Origin: Podaxis mareebaensis
Lineage: Eukaryota > Basidiomycota > Agaricomycetes > Agaricales > Agaricaceae
Direction of reading: 5' to 3'
NCBI GenBank assembly: GCA_018524725.1
Contig: JAEUWP010000360.1
Location: forward strand, 434,001 to 498,000
Length of the DNA stretch: 64,000 nucleotides
Shown here piece after piece: positions 1 to 10,141 of the stretch. Each line of letters starts with the position of its first letter. The stretch's first letter is position 1. Both the position numbers and the translations under genes were made by a program. The notes under the pieces were generated by a model. It saw nothing but the letters and a program-made list of their open reading frames with translations. It made no database searches and was not told the origin of the DNA.

Positions 1-132
1 TCATCGAAGACTATCGAGTCATGATCGGGGTGCTCCCGGCTACGTTAGCACGCCAAATATCTTGGGACAAAGGCATGTTTCTGGTTAGCTTGTTTCAGTT
101 GAAATGTTGGCTGATGGGATGGGTTGATTTAG

Positions 133-262
133 GTCGTCGAGAGTAGTGTATAGCCCGGTACCTCAACAGCAACCAAACTGGGGATATGGTCCTCCACCAC
201 AACACCCGGCGAGGTCGAATTGGGTGGACGACACGATCTATAATGGGCCTAGACACAGTTGA
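133..262 (+). CDS. Last exon of a gene cut by the left edge (unidentified)
   Basis: A reading frame opens after an intron acceptor (tttag at 128-132) and runs to TGA at 260-262. It encodes a Gln/Pro-rich tail containing PQQQPNWGYGPPPQHP and ending in YNGPRHS. The composition looks like a genuine disordered C-terminus rather than chance sequence. A preceding exon may occupy positions 3-76: joining through a donor at 77 keeps the frame and gives residues such as VMIGVLPATLARQISWDKG. A donor at 84 is also possible but breaks the frame. The family is not recognised, and most of the gene lies outside the window. Confidence 0.45.
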
Positions 263-3200
263 GAGACTTTAGATTGATCAACTGCCTTTCCAGCTTTTTC
301 TTCGTCCGCCCTCTCTTTGCGCTCTTCGCATGACTGTCACGAATAGTAGTTAACCACAGAAAGAACTGATCCTCGAATTATTCATACCCCAGCGCTCGTT
401 ATTACTTCGCACCTGGCATTAGTTTTTTTTAGCCATCTTCCCCCCCTTCTTACTTGACTGTGTATTATGTATGGACAAGAGTGACTTGCGATATCTGTGT
501 TATATTGATTAATAGCCTCCCGAGGAGATCATTGAGCGGATGACCAAGGTGAATCAGGCCGTGCATCTCCCTCAATAGATACAATGGCCCCTCGTTCACG
601 GAGATCTGGGCACAACGGAATGGAAACGGAAAACTGAAATCGTTGCCCGGGTTCTTGGAGGCCATTATGGCGGCGTTGGGTACGTTGTCACGGTTCGACA
701 ACGTAAGCATGCGAACGTCTGCAAGGAATTTGAATGTGAAAGCTGTGGGTGTATGCTTATTCCTGTTGGCCGAAGCACCTTGGTTACTGCGCATTTCAAC
801 TGTCAGATGGCGAAGGCTGTGGCAAGACACATAGAAAGGGGTGCGCAGTATCAATGATCGACTCTCTGGGCGACTTATACTCAAGCTCAAGAGTCGGCCC
901 GTGAACCGCCACCGGACTCGGGAGAAAATGAACACAACTTGGGGGTGAAGGGACAACATACTGGTTCAGGTTACATACAGGTTCGAGAAAGCGATTGGCC
1001 AAGGCCTCGTCTCGCCATTCAAGAAGCTTGACCCTTAGATCTTGCATATGACTCGTTCATGGCAAGCTCAATCTTTTGCAAAGTCCGGAAATACCCAGAG
1101 TGATGATCATTGTTTATGATTTCATGAATTTGTGGCGAGCAAGATCAGTAGTTCTTAACTCGGATCGGGCTTGCGCGTTCGGGCGTTTTATGTCATTTGG
1201 CCACTAGGCGGTGCTTGCTTCTGGGGGCTGGCTGTTAGGTTTGTGTTCTCTTCATGAAGTCGTGCAAGCGAGATAGACTATGCGGTGATTGAATCGCTCT
1301 GTGTGTGAGTCGATCATGACTTCTTCCGAGATCTGGCGAGCATGCGGGAAGGTACTGTATGCCCATGCGCAGAAGGGGTTCAGCATGAATGCAGTGCAAG
1401 TCATATCACTGGCAGGGGTCCCGAGATCACGGTGCAAAGGTGTGGAAGGGCCCGGCCGGAGAGTAATAAGCACTGAAATGAGGCGAAGTGAACCTGAGAT
1501 CCGATATCGCGAAAGCGTTGAACGTTTGGGTTTCTGGAATCGACTGTTATGGTAGTGTATATGGGCAACGGGGTCCTTGACTCTGTCGAGACCTAGCGTG
1601 TAACGCCCAGTGTTAATTTAGACTGGACTGTTTGGAAGTTGGACTCAGGAGCCTAATTTCCGGTCACTCCGAGTGGTCGGTCGCCGTTGGTGTCGCGTGT
1701 TGGCCCCTATGGACTCCCCCCGCCCATGATGTATGATGTATACAGGTTGGTGCCTGTTTTTTTGACGGGATCATCCTCAATCTAAAATGCAAGAAATGGT
1801 ACTAAGATCTCATCCTGAAATTCGGATCGGGTGAGGAAGCTCGGTTATGGGAGTTGTCAGGGGTTTGTCCATGCCACGAATGGACAAATAGGCGTCAGTG
1901 GGGTGAGGAGTTTCACTTGGGGCCTGACGTCTTCGACGCATTGACATAGCCTGTAAAGGGCTTTGGTCCTCGGATATCCTAGAAAGCGGATAACGTCACT
2001 CGCGTTGGGTTGGTGAAGCAAGGGACCCGGCAGTAGAAAAAAGATCTTCAGGCGTTGTCGGAGACTCGGAGGTAGATACCCATCCAGATCTGGCATTCAG
2101 ACTTGGTGAGTGGTATTTGGAGAAGGGTCCGTGTGAGTCCGTGTGGTACATATCAAATGTGGAAAGAAAAAGAGCGACGTGTTTGGTTGAGCGGTTAGGA
2201 CCATAATAAGAAATCAAGAAGATGAAAGTGATGCGTAGAGCACGCGCACAGGAATATTGCAACTGTGATCTCACACTCAGACTGGGTAACTTATCGTGCG
2301 GGTCCGGCTACACCATCATCGGCATCACGGATACCTGGCATTGATAACTCTCATATCCAGTGATTGAGATAGTTCGTGCTAGCAACTATCAGCACATATA
2401 TATATTTATACAGAGGAGACATTGCAATGTGCCTCAAGACAGCTTATGCATGATATACCCGGGGGCCGATTACAAGTGTTACAATCGGGTGCCAGAAGCC
2501 ACCGGCGACGGATGTCGCATCATCCCATCGTTGCATTTTTCCACTTTGAGATGCCCGTCCTCGCCGCATACCACCACCGGGTCTTTTAGAAGGATGCGTT
2601 GTATAACACGAGCCACCAGGCGCTATGTGGCGCTATGGTGGCGGCTGGAATTAAGCTGCACTGCTCGCCGTCAATATTGTTATCCTATAAAGACGATTGA
2701 GTTCTCTCAAATGCACATCCTTTGATGAGTCATTGGAATTCGAGATGTTCCCCTAAGGATGGTAGCGGCAGATGGATCTCATCGGCACTTGTGTCATGTC
2801 GTGGTAAGCATGTAACGTGGCAGCGAGTAAAAATAGAATTATCAGCAAGCATGTGCTAAACTGATAAGCGGAAGCAAATGAAAGATGCTATTGGCGGGTG
2901 CTTAATACAAATCCCATTCCAGACGATCTTTCGCAAGCTGTTGAGATCCAATACGCACTTCTTGCGCGCTACTTTTTAACAGCCTCACAACCTCCAATAG
3001 AAGACTACTCCAAGCACCACAGGCACAGCCGACACGATGCCTTTAATCTCTATTAGCCTGGAAGTTACTAGCGGTAATGAGGATCCAGCAAACCTGTTGG
3101 GACTTGTGATATGCACTACTTCTTGCCTTGGATTCATGAATCTCCGCTTAATATGCGCCAAAGTTGTCCGTCCGAGAATTATCACCGGGTCACCCTGGGA

Positions 3201-4749
3201 GACTGAGACTCTCAGTCCCCAAAAACCTCGGAGTTTGTGGCGTGGGTAGAGAGGCCATCAGCTGTCTGGGCGGGGCGTTTGAATATCATGAGCCATCGGA
3301 ACAGGTGATTAGAAGAAATGAACGATAGGGCTGTTGCCATAAGTACTCCCGGTGAACGGGGACCATAATCCCTTCTTGATAGGTGCGCTTGCCGCAGGCG
3401 GCAGGAGAAAATATGGATATTTAAGTTTTGATTTTCCTCTGGCATGGGAATGGAACCTTACATTGCATTGGAAGGGAGGTGAATGCTTCTTGTTGGATTC
3501 CCCCTGCTGCGAAGGAAATCACCGTGTGGCAAGCCGTAGTCATCGTGTAACCTGTAACTGGAACAGTCCGGGCGAGCAGGTTGTATTTAGGCCAAGGAGT
3601 GTTCTCATCCCGGAGAATGACCAGTACCCATCAGTGGGAAAGTGGCGAAGAGATAAGTGGGAAGAATTGTCCGCTTAATTTCTGGTTCTGCCCGGTTTGT
3701 GGAACTGGATCATCCTGACGAAAGGGGAATGCGAGGATCCAGCAGACTAACAGCAATGTTTCGTTTGTGTGTTTCCTTTCTGTCATTCTAGGCATGTGGT
3801 CTTAATGGAGTCTTGGGTCATCATTGATCGGTATAACAGGATACGTATGCTTACGCTCGAGGTCGAAGCAAGCGGACTATGGAGATGTCAAGGTGGTGCC
3901 AGGTTATAGTGCTAAGATGAAATATACCCGAATGTATCCAACCTTGAGCCTGGGAACTTCTTGTCAGCATGCGACGCATCGAAACCTTGATTTGCACGAT
4001 GTTAGAATTAAGTTCGCCGACGGGCGCCGCTTGATATGTCGTCAGATATCTATCGTCAGCCGGAGTCACCACCACATGCATTTAAGCGGTTGCTCCAGAG
4101 ATGCCTGAAGCATGAATCACGACAGATCGGAGGGAATATCAAAGAATGTGATGGATAGAGAGAGTTGATCGAAAGTTGATCAGCGGCAAGATAAAACAAA
4201 TTTCATACTGCTGGCATTCAGCTCCGGGGCGGCGTTAGTAGTCTAACAGGTGGGCCCTGGTTGAACTCCTGGTTGTAATCGATTATTGTCAGATACCGGG
4301 CCATTGAGGGGAGATGATTGTTTCTGGAACATAAGGATAAGTCTGATAGCATACCACTCGGAAGGAACGTTTCTAGACGAGGGTCCTAAGATCAGCACCA
4401 AAGACTAGGACGGTTAGGTGTAGGATGATAGGAGGCAAAGGAAGCTACCAGCGACCTCCGACAAACTGGGGAAACCGGAGAAGTCGATATGGGCGCTACG
4501 GCCTATCCGCAAGCGGAGATGCCAGTAACCCAATCCGCAATCATAGACCCATCTGGTTCGTCTCTTTCCCCAGGTTAAAGAGGGTTCTATGAGCTAAACC
4601 GGGCTTCGAAGTTCGGGCTGCCAACCTGAGTTGATGGTATCAATGCTATTTAGGCGACGATATCGAAAGCGAGCATCAGAAGGAATTTCCATGATTAGTC
4701 AGGGATTTTGGGAACAATTGTACAAATAGAAGTGAGTCCCGTGGAAATG
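263..4749. other. Gene-free stretch of about 4.5 kb
   Basis: Only short overlapping open frames occur here, with no splice-consistent conserved protein on either strand. No tRNA-like B box is visible. A small tandem duplication of the 10-mer ggcgctatgt-like unit sits near 2618-2638. The first part must hold the 3' untranslated region of the left-edge gene, and the last part that of clpP. A non-coding transcript cannot be excluded. Confidence 0.5.
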
Positions 4750-5904
4750 TCACAGGGCTGTTCCAGATGTATCTGATGTTGGTCTACGTTCGAGGATGCC
4801 ATCCACGATGCCAAATTCCATGGCTTCTTGTGCTACTCCAGATGTTAGAATCACACGCTGATGAGGATGGAGAAAAACAGAAGTACCCGTCATATAATAA
4901 TCCCTCTCTAGGGCCTTCTCTATAAGTCATTAATCCAGCGAGTGAGAAGTCATATGAGAAGCGGCGATAACATGGGACTGACCAAAGCGCGTTAACCCCT
5001 CGGCTTCAGATTCACCCGGTTTGGCAGAGTGCTTTTGATAGATGCTCGTCAAGACCTGTCGGATTCGGAGAATTTCCTTTGCGTGAATAGCAATATCAGA
5101 AGCCTGTCCTGAGGCACCACCCGAGGGTTCTAATGGCATGTTCCGTAAGCAAATAGGCATGTATATGGGATGGAGAGCGGAAACCAACGATGGATCATGA
5201 TGCTTGCATTTGGCAGGCAATGTCGCTTGCCCTTCTCGCCGGCGGCCAAGAGAAGCGACCCCATTGATGCTGCGAGGCCAATGCTGTACGTGTGAATAGG
5301 CGAGGAAACATACTGTTTTTTCTCGGGCGTTAACACCGTCAGTATAAGATCGAGCGGAAATAACTTGCCTGCATCTAAAATAAGGCCGTGAGTAAAAACG
5401 CCAAGCGAATATTTCCAGTTCGGAGTACACACTGTATCATAAATTGCGAGACCAGCGGTAACGCTCCCGCCTGGAGAGTTAATATACAGATGAATGGGTT
5501 TTGACGAGTCTTCGGCTTCCAAGAAGAGCAGTTGTGCTACGACGAGCGTTGCGTCTGTGTCTCTTATCTGAAATATTGAGCGCTGGAGTTGGACGCGGAG
5601 TACTTCGCGACTCACTGGGCCGTGAAGCATAATCACACGTTCTCTCAACAAGCGGGAGAAGATATCATAGGATCGTTCTCCCCTTCCCTGGAACACGAGC
5701 CCCAAGATGAGTAATGGCCAATGGCCTTGGATCGGTGGTTGAACACACCGTCTGCTCAATAACAATTGGAACGAGGTTGGCTGAAGGAACCTTTGTCCAT
5801 TTTTCTTGAAGTTCTGCCAATGACAGTCCCGCTAAAGGATGAAATGACCGGGCATGATTTCTAGAGATAGGTCTGGATATTGACAGGAGGAGGGAGCGTA
5901 ACAT
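4750..5904 (-). CDS. clpP: Mitochondrial ATP-dependent Clp protease proteolytic subunit ClpP
   Basis: ClpP is the serine peptidase of the mitochondrial matrix ClpXP complex. The spliced model has seven exons (5749-5904, 5433-5687, 5369-5374, 5189-5312, 4983-5129, 4887-4919, 4750-4832) and gives 267 residues with all phases consistent. Residues 1 to about 40 are Arg/Ser-rich, as in a mitochondrial presequence. Then come [37 protein letters not shown], the nucleophile Ser in [11 protein letters not shown] and the catalytic His in [14 protein letters not shown]. The C-terminal signature [19 protein letters not shown] follows. Exon 3 is only 6 nt (Met-Gln) and the intron after it starts with GC. 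The gene is divergent from BRL1. The family assignment is very secure; the microexon is inferred from conservation and phase. Confidence 0.95.
5369..5374 (-). other. clpP: 6-nt microexon of clpP (Met-Gln)
   Basis: On the minus strand the sequence reads ttttag|ATGCAG|gcaagt. It lies between a 58-nt intron (5375-5432, gtgtgt...ttttag) and a 56-nt intron (5313-5368, gcaagt...aaacag, a GC-AG intron). Inclusion yields AIYDT-MQ-YVSSP, matching the ClpP family consensus YDTMQYI. Reading through the second intron hits a stop. Both introns carry branch-point-like ctcac/ctgac sequences. Confidence 0.8.
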
Positions 5905-6107
5905 GACGGAGAGTAGGAGGGAATAGCCGGGCCGGTAGATGAGGGGTGTGACTTGAGCTCGTGACGGGACGCGTCAACAAAAGTCAACAGCGTGTAGACG
6001 GTCGACAGAGAGTCCTGAGAATCCTACAGGATTGTATCTGCAGTTCACTATCTTATACACCCTTCCGAGCTGAAGATTATCCTTAGCTCCTCACCCATTT
6101 CGTAGAC
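5905..6107. promoter_or_regulatory. Shared promoter region between clpP and BRL1
   Basis: The start codons of two divergent genes are 203 bp apart here. No clear TATA box is seen on either side. The stretch must hold both 5' untranslated regions and core promoters. No conserved regulatory motif is recognised. Confidence 0.5.
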
Positions 6108-7526
6108 ATGAACAGACGTCTCAGAACAGACAGATCCAAAGAAGCACCCATGGACTTCGAATGGACCAATCGTCCGGGCGTTAAACCAGTCTGGTCAAGC
6201 AAGGACGAGGACCCAAGCACGCCACGCAAACGTAAGTCTGACAACCATGAGGAGATTGTACAATTCTGACTCTTGTGTAGGTGCTATTGACGAGGTGCAT
6301 CCGCCTCAGTCCCCGTTTGGCGTACCTCAAACACCGATTTTTGGTTCAACGCTCAATCAAAATGTACCCTTCATCTTCCAATCCCCCGCTACGCCCCAAA
6401 CGCCTTCATATCCCTGGGCTCCTCCTCCGAATTTCTCTGCAGCCAAAACGTTCCAGCAGGATGAACCAAAGGATATCGATATGTTGGAAACTAGCCCTGC
6501 CAAAGCCGACCCAGGCCAGAACGAAAAGGAAAACGGCAGACCTATGGCGCTGGGTGCTCTTCGGCGCGTCTACAACCAAAGGCAAAAATCTCGTATCAAT
6601 AAGTCGTCTAGGTTACGACAAAGCTCAAATGGCGAGGATGATGGTTCCGATTCCAGCAATCATGAAAGTGACGAGATGATGCCTATAACCCAGACTACAT
6701 CAAATCATTATACCCTGAACATGCCTGCTCCTGCTCCTCTACCATCGGAAACGCCCTATGTTCTACTTGGGTTAGTACCATCATATCAAGTCTGATTTTT
6801 GTCCTATTTAACAAGCATCCCCCTAGCTACCTGCAGTTCCTCTTCAACCTCTCTTTGATATTGTTATTCCTATATCTTGTGGTTCAATTTATTATCACGA
6901 TCCAGCATGACGTTGAACAGAGGGTCGCGGAATACTCCCAAGGTATGTTCTGCGAGAACTTTACGCGACGGATGGAGTAATTGAGTGTCCATGTCAGAGA
7001 TCGTCCAAGAGATCGCTATGTGTGCTCTTCAATACAAGAATAATCTTTGTGATACCAACCCGGTTCCGGCCATGATCCAACAATGTGCTAAATGGGATGC
7101 ATGCATGAACCGGGATCCCGCGGTAGTAGGACGAGCGAAGGTCAGCGCTGAGATGATTGCAGAGGTAGTGAATGGTTTTGTTGAGCCGATCAGTTGGAAG
7201 ACATTGGTGAGTGCCAAAAAGAAGCGAAGAACGTGCAGGTGACTCACGTTCCCGCTAAGGCTTTCACGCTGAGTTCATTGGCATTCCTAACAATCTTTGT
7301 CAACGTGCTCCTGTCTTTATATCGTTCGCGCCATCAACCAATCAATAACGTGCCTCCCCCAAACCAGCCGTATTCGATCACCCCTGGAACCCCCTTCCCC
7401 CAACCCTTCCCGCCTTACCTCTCACCTGCTCCGAACAATTGGTCGCGCATGCAGCCTGATATCAATCTGGAAACACCGACCCGACGACGTAGGCTAGAAG
7501 GTGGGAACTCGGAGAAGATTAAGTGA
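6108..7526 (+). CDS. BRL1: Nuclear envelope biogenesis protein of the Brl1/Brr6 family
   Basis: Brl1/Brr6 proteins are integral nuclear-envelope proteins needed for nuclear pore complex assembly and membrane lipid balance. Five exons (6108-6231, 6281-6770, 6827-6942, 6998-7206, 7260-7526) give 401 residues with consistent phases. Residues 1 to about 205 are disordered, rich in Pro/Ser/Thr. The first membrane segment includes LFNLSLILLFLYLVVQFII. The family domain follows, with four cysteines in the contexts MCALQ, NLCDTN, QQCAKW and ACMNRD, presumably forming the characteristic disulfides. The second membrane segment includes SLAFLTIFVNVLLSLY. A basic tail RRRRLEGGN ends the protein. Order and spacing match the Brr6_like_C_C domain. 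Choosing between Brl1 and Brr6 is not possible from sequence alone. Confidence 0.9.
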
Positions 7527-9704
7527 CGTCTCCAAGTAAAGTTGGTTTGCATGGCTGCTTTTATTCCCGTTTACATGACTCTAGAACAGTATTGATAATT
7601 AAAGTGACTTCACGAGTGCGTTTTTCACAACGTCACAGTCGCCACTGATTTGACTGATATATTCACCAAGAATTCCATGGATGCCAAATTCAGTATTGCA
7701 CGAAAGTGGCTTACGTTGCCAATGTCCGCAGTCTGCGGCCACAAAACATGAACAATTTCAGCAGCTCAACGCATGGATGTTCGTTACTGCCTGTTCCCTG
7801 TCATTCCGGTCTCTGCCGATAAACTTCAATGATTGTTGTGGCGTTTTCATGTCCTCTGAAATGATTGGACTTTTCAAGGTAGCTTCTTTAGGGGCCACAG
7901 GTCGAAGTGCCCGAAGTGGTGAAGAACATGTCATCATACGGGGGCGATCTTCCAGCATTATGGCTGCATCAACCCAGAGGATTGGTGAGCCTTCCATTTT
8001 AGAAGTTCGGGGAACGAAACAAAAATAACATGTGTATTTTGGTATGACGAAAGGGTCGGTTCATGTTGGGTCCTTCAACATTCTACTTGTCTTTACGCGG
8101 TTAAGAAGCAAGGTACGCACACGATTTCAAACGGAAGGTTGCCACCCAAGCAAAGCTTACGGAATGGTCAATTACCTTCACCCACGCCGTTTTTAACGAG
8201 CTTTTGGCAACATCCGGACCTTCTTATTTCGCACCAGTTTGAGTGACATGCAGACTCTGGGTTGGATCGTTCTTCTGACGGCCAATATAACTCATGGTAT
8301 TCTCATCACCTCAATACTTGGGCCCCTTTGTACCAGTCATCTGACTGGTTCTCGCGCCTTCGAGAACTTGAATGGACGGCGGCTCTCCTAGTGATCTGGG
8401 GTCCCGTTTGACAGCGCTCCACCGATGCAAGTTCTGGTATTTTCTCAGTCACGGGACATCAGCCGGATGAAATAGGCTCTGGTGGTTTTCAGATGCGCGG
8501 CAGCTATTCAATGCAGGGGAACTGTCATTGATGTGATCGATTTTGGTTGCCGACAATTGTCCAGACTTGTGACGTTTGGCATCACGGCATTGTGACGGCC
8601 AAGATTCAATGTCTCGATGTAGTCACATGTCTATCTGAGTCGCGTCGGAAGGCTAATTTGCTCATTGGACGGATCCATCGGTGATCCATCGGTGTGGCTG
8701 TGAATCCTCTGTCAGTTGGCAATGTTTTCGAACATACCCGAAACGGAAAAGAGTATCCCTCCACCCCCATGCGGCTTCTAGGAAGGTGACTTTACGTACC
8801 GCATTAACCTTATTGTCACAAACCATGATGAACGTCTGTGAGGTGTTTAGGTGGCTGTGGGCTGATATTCTTCGTTCGGCCCACGCCATCAAGCCGGTCT
8901 GTAAACCATCCTCAGGCAGAAGCAAACGTGTGAGTCAATAACAGAAATTGCTTAGATTCCCTAAAATTGCACTCACGAGATAACTCACGACATCCACTTC
9001 GATGTAGATGTGATTTCTTGACAATTCGAGTCTTCATGGGAATGACTCAGGTATTGGGCATGCCATCACAGGTACCATTTTACCTCGTTAGCGGCGAAGT
9101 GATCGTTTGATTCATTACGGGCGATGGTTACGCCCAGGCCTATCGTCACCCTGTTTGTGAGTTGGTTTGCAAAAATGTCTTAGGGTGTTGCTGTAAATTT
9201 GACCCCACAGGTTTGGATGGTTCAATCTTGCAATATAATATGAAACTGCGGACGTCTTCCGAGGTATTTCAATTACCCATTCCTTCTTTCATTTTCTCTT
9301 TAGCCATATCGAGCCTCCACAGGCTTATGGGTAGATTCCGTTCACGGAGATCGCCTCAACCTGGGGTTGAGGCCCGGCTTCTTACTTGTCTCAATGGTGG
9401 TTATAACATCACTAAAATACCATATAACCCCTTTACCTAGCGCTAGTCACATACGCCAGCTCGCTCTCATATAATCCCTGAATGCTCCTATCAAGACTGA
9501 TGTAGTGTAACAGAAGTTCATAAATTGCCATCGTGACCAACAATATATTACATGCGAATAACCAACACCCCCGTGATTAAGACTCCAAAACTCCAATGAC
9601 TTCATGGGTTAGCAGACCTCAGATCCCGCCACCAGGCCAAAGTAAAAGTGATCGAAACGAGACGGAAACAGGACGCATGGCGAAGCCCTGTTCCGTGACC
9701 GATG
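7527..9704. other. Gene-free stretch of about 2.2 kb
   Basis: It lies between the BRL1 stop and the SERF stop, so it holds two convergent 3' ends. Only short, mutually overlapping open frames are present. An 11-bp perfect tandem repeat (gatccatcggt twice) lies near 8671-8692. No RNA gene or mobile element is recognised. Confidence 0.5.
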
Positions 9705-10141
9705 TTATTTCTTACTTGCAGCAGCAGCCTTCGCCTCCTCAGCTTTCTGCTCATCATGGAAATGGGATAATCAGTTATCATGGAGTGGCGCAAGTTGTGC
9801 ACAATTCCAGAACAACTGCCCACCTTCTGTTTCGCTCTCAAGATCTCGGCATCTCTGAGAAGGTTTTATATCAGTTTGTGTCTAGGGGAAATCATCTGAA
9901 TTTGGAGGAATTGAGTAACCACTTACGCCTCCTTTCGTTTGGCTAAGTTTGCCGCACTCTCCTTTGGTTTCTTCTGATTCGCCGCTCGTTTTTGCGCCCG
10001 AAGTCGATCCTGTTCTCGTTGGTTGCCTCCTGTTGATCCATGCGAGTTGAGAAGGGTCAAGAAAGGGTATCAAGAATCGTGCCGTCGCGTTTGAAGTGAA
10101 GTGAGAGGCTAAACAAAAAGGCGAGGGTACTCACGGGTCAT
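9705..10141 (-). CDS. SERF/4F5 family small basic protein
   Basis: A 61-residue protein assembled from four exons: 10135-10141, 9927-10029, 9824-9854 and 9705-9749. The lengths sum to 186 nt, exactly 62 codons with the stop. It starts MTRGNQREQDRLRAQKRAA, continues KPKESAANLAKRKEADAEI and ends in a Lys/Ala-rich tail KAAAASKK. MTRGNQRE is the hallmark of the SERF/4F5 family (human SERF1/2, nematode MOAG-4), small charged proteins that modify amyloid aggregation and bind RNA. The first coding exon is only 7 nt (ATGACCC), so a simple ORF search misses the gene. All introns begin GT and end AG. Family identity is very secure; the cellular role in fungi is little known. Confidence 0.9.

Noticed and set aside
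465..959. Minus-strand open frame of 164 codons near the left edge
   Set aside because: Overlaps other open frames on the opposite strand, has no recognisable motif and no splice-consistent continuation.
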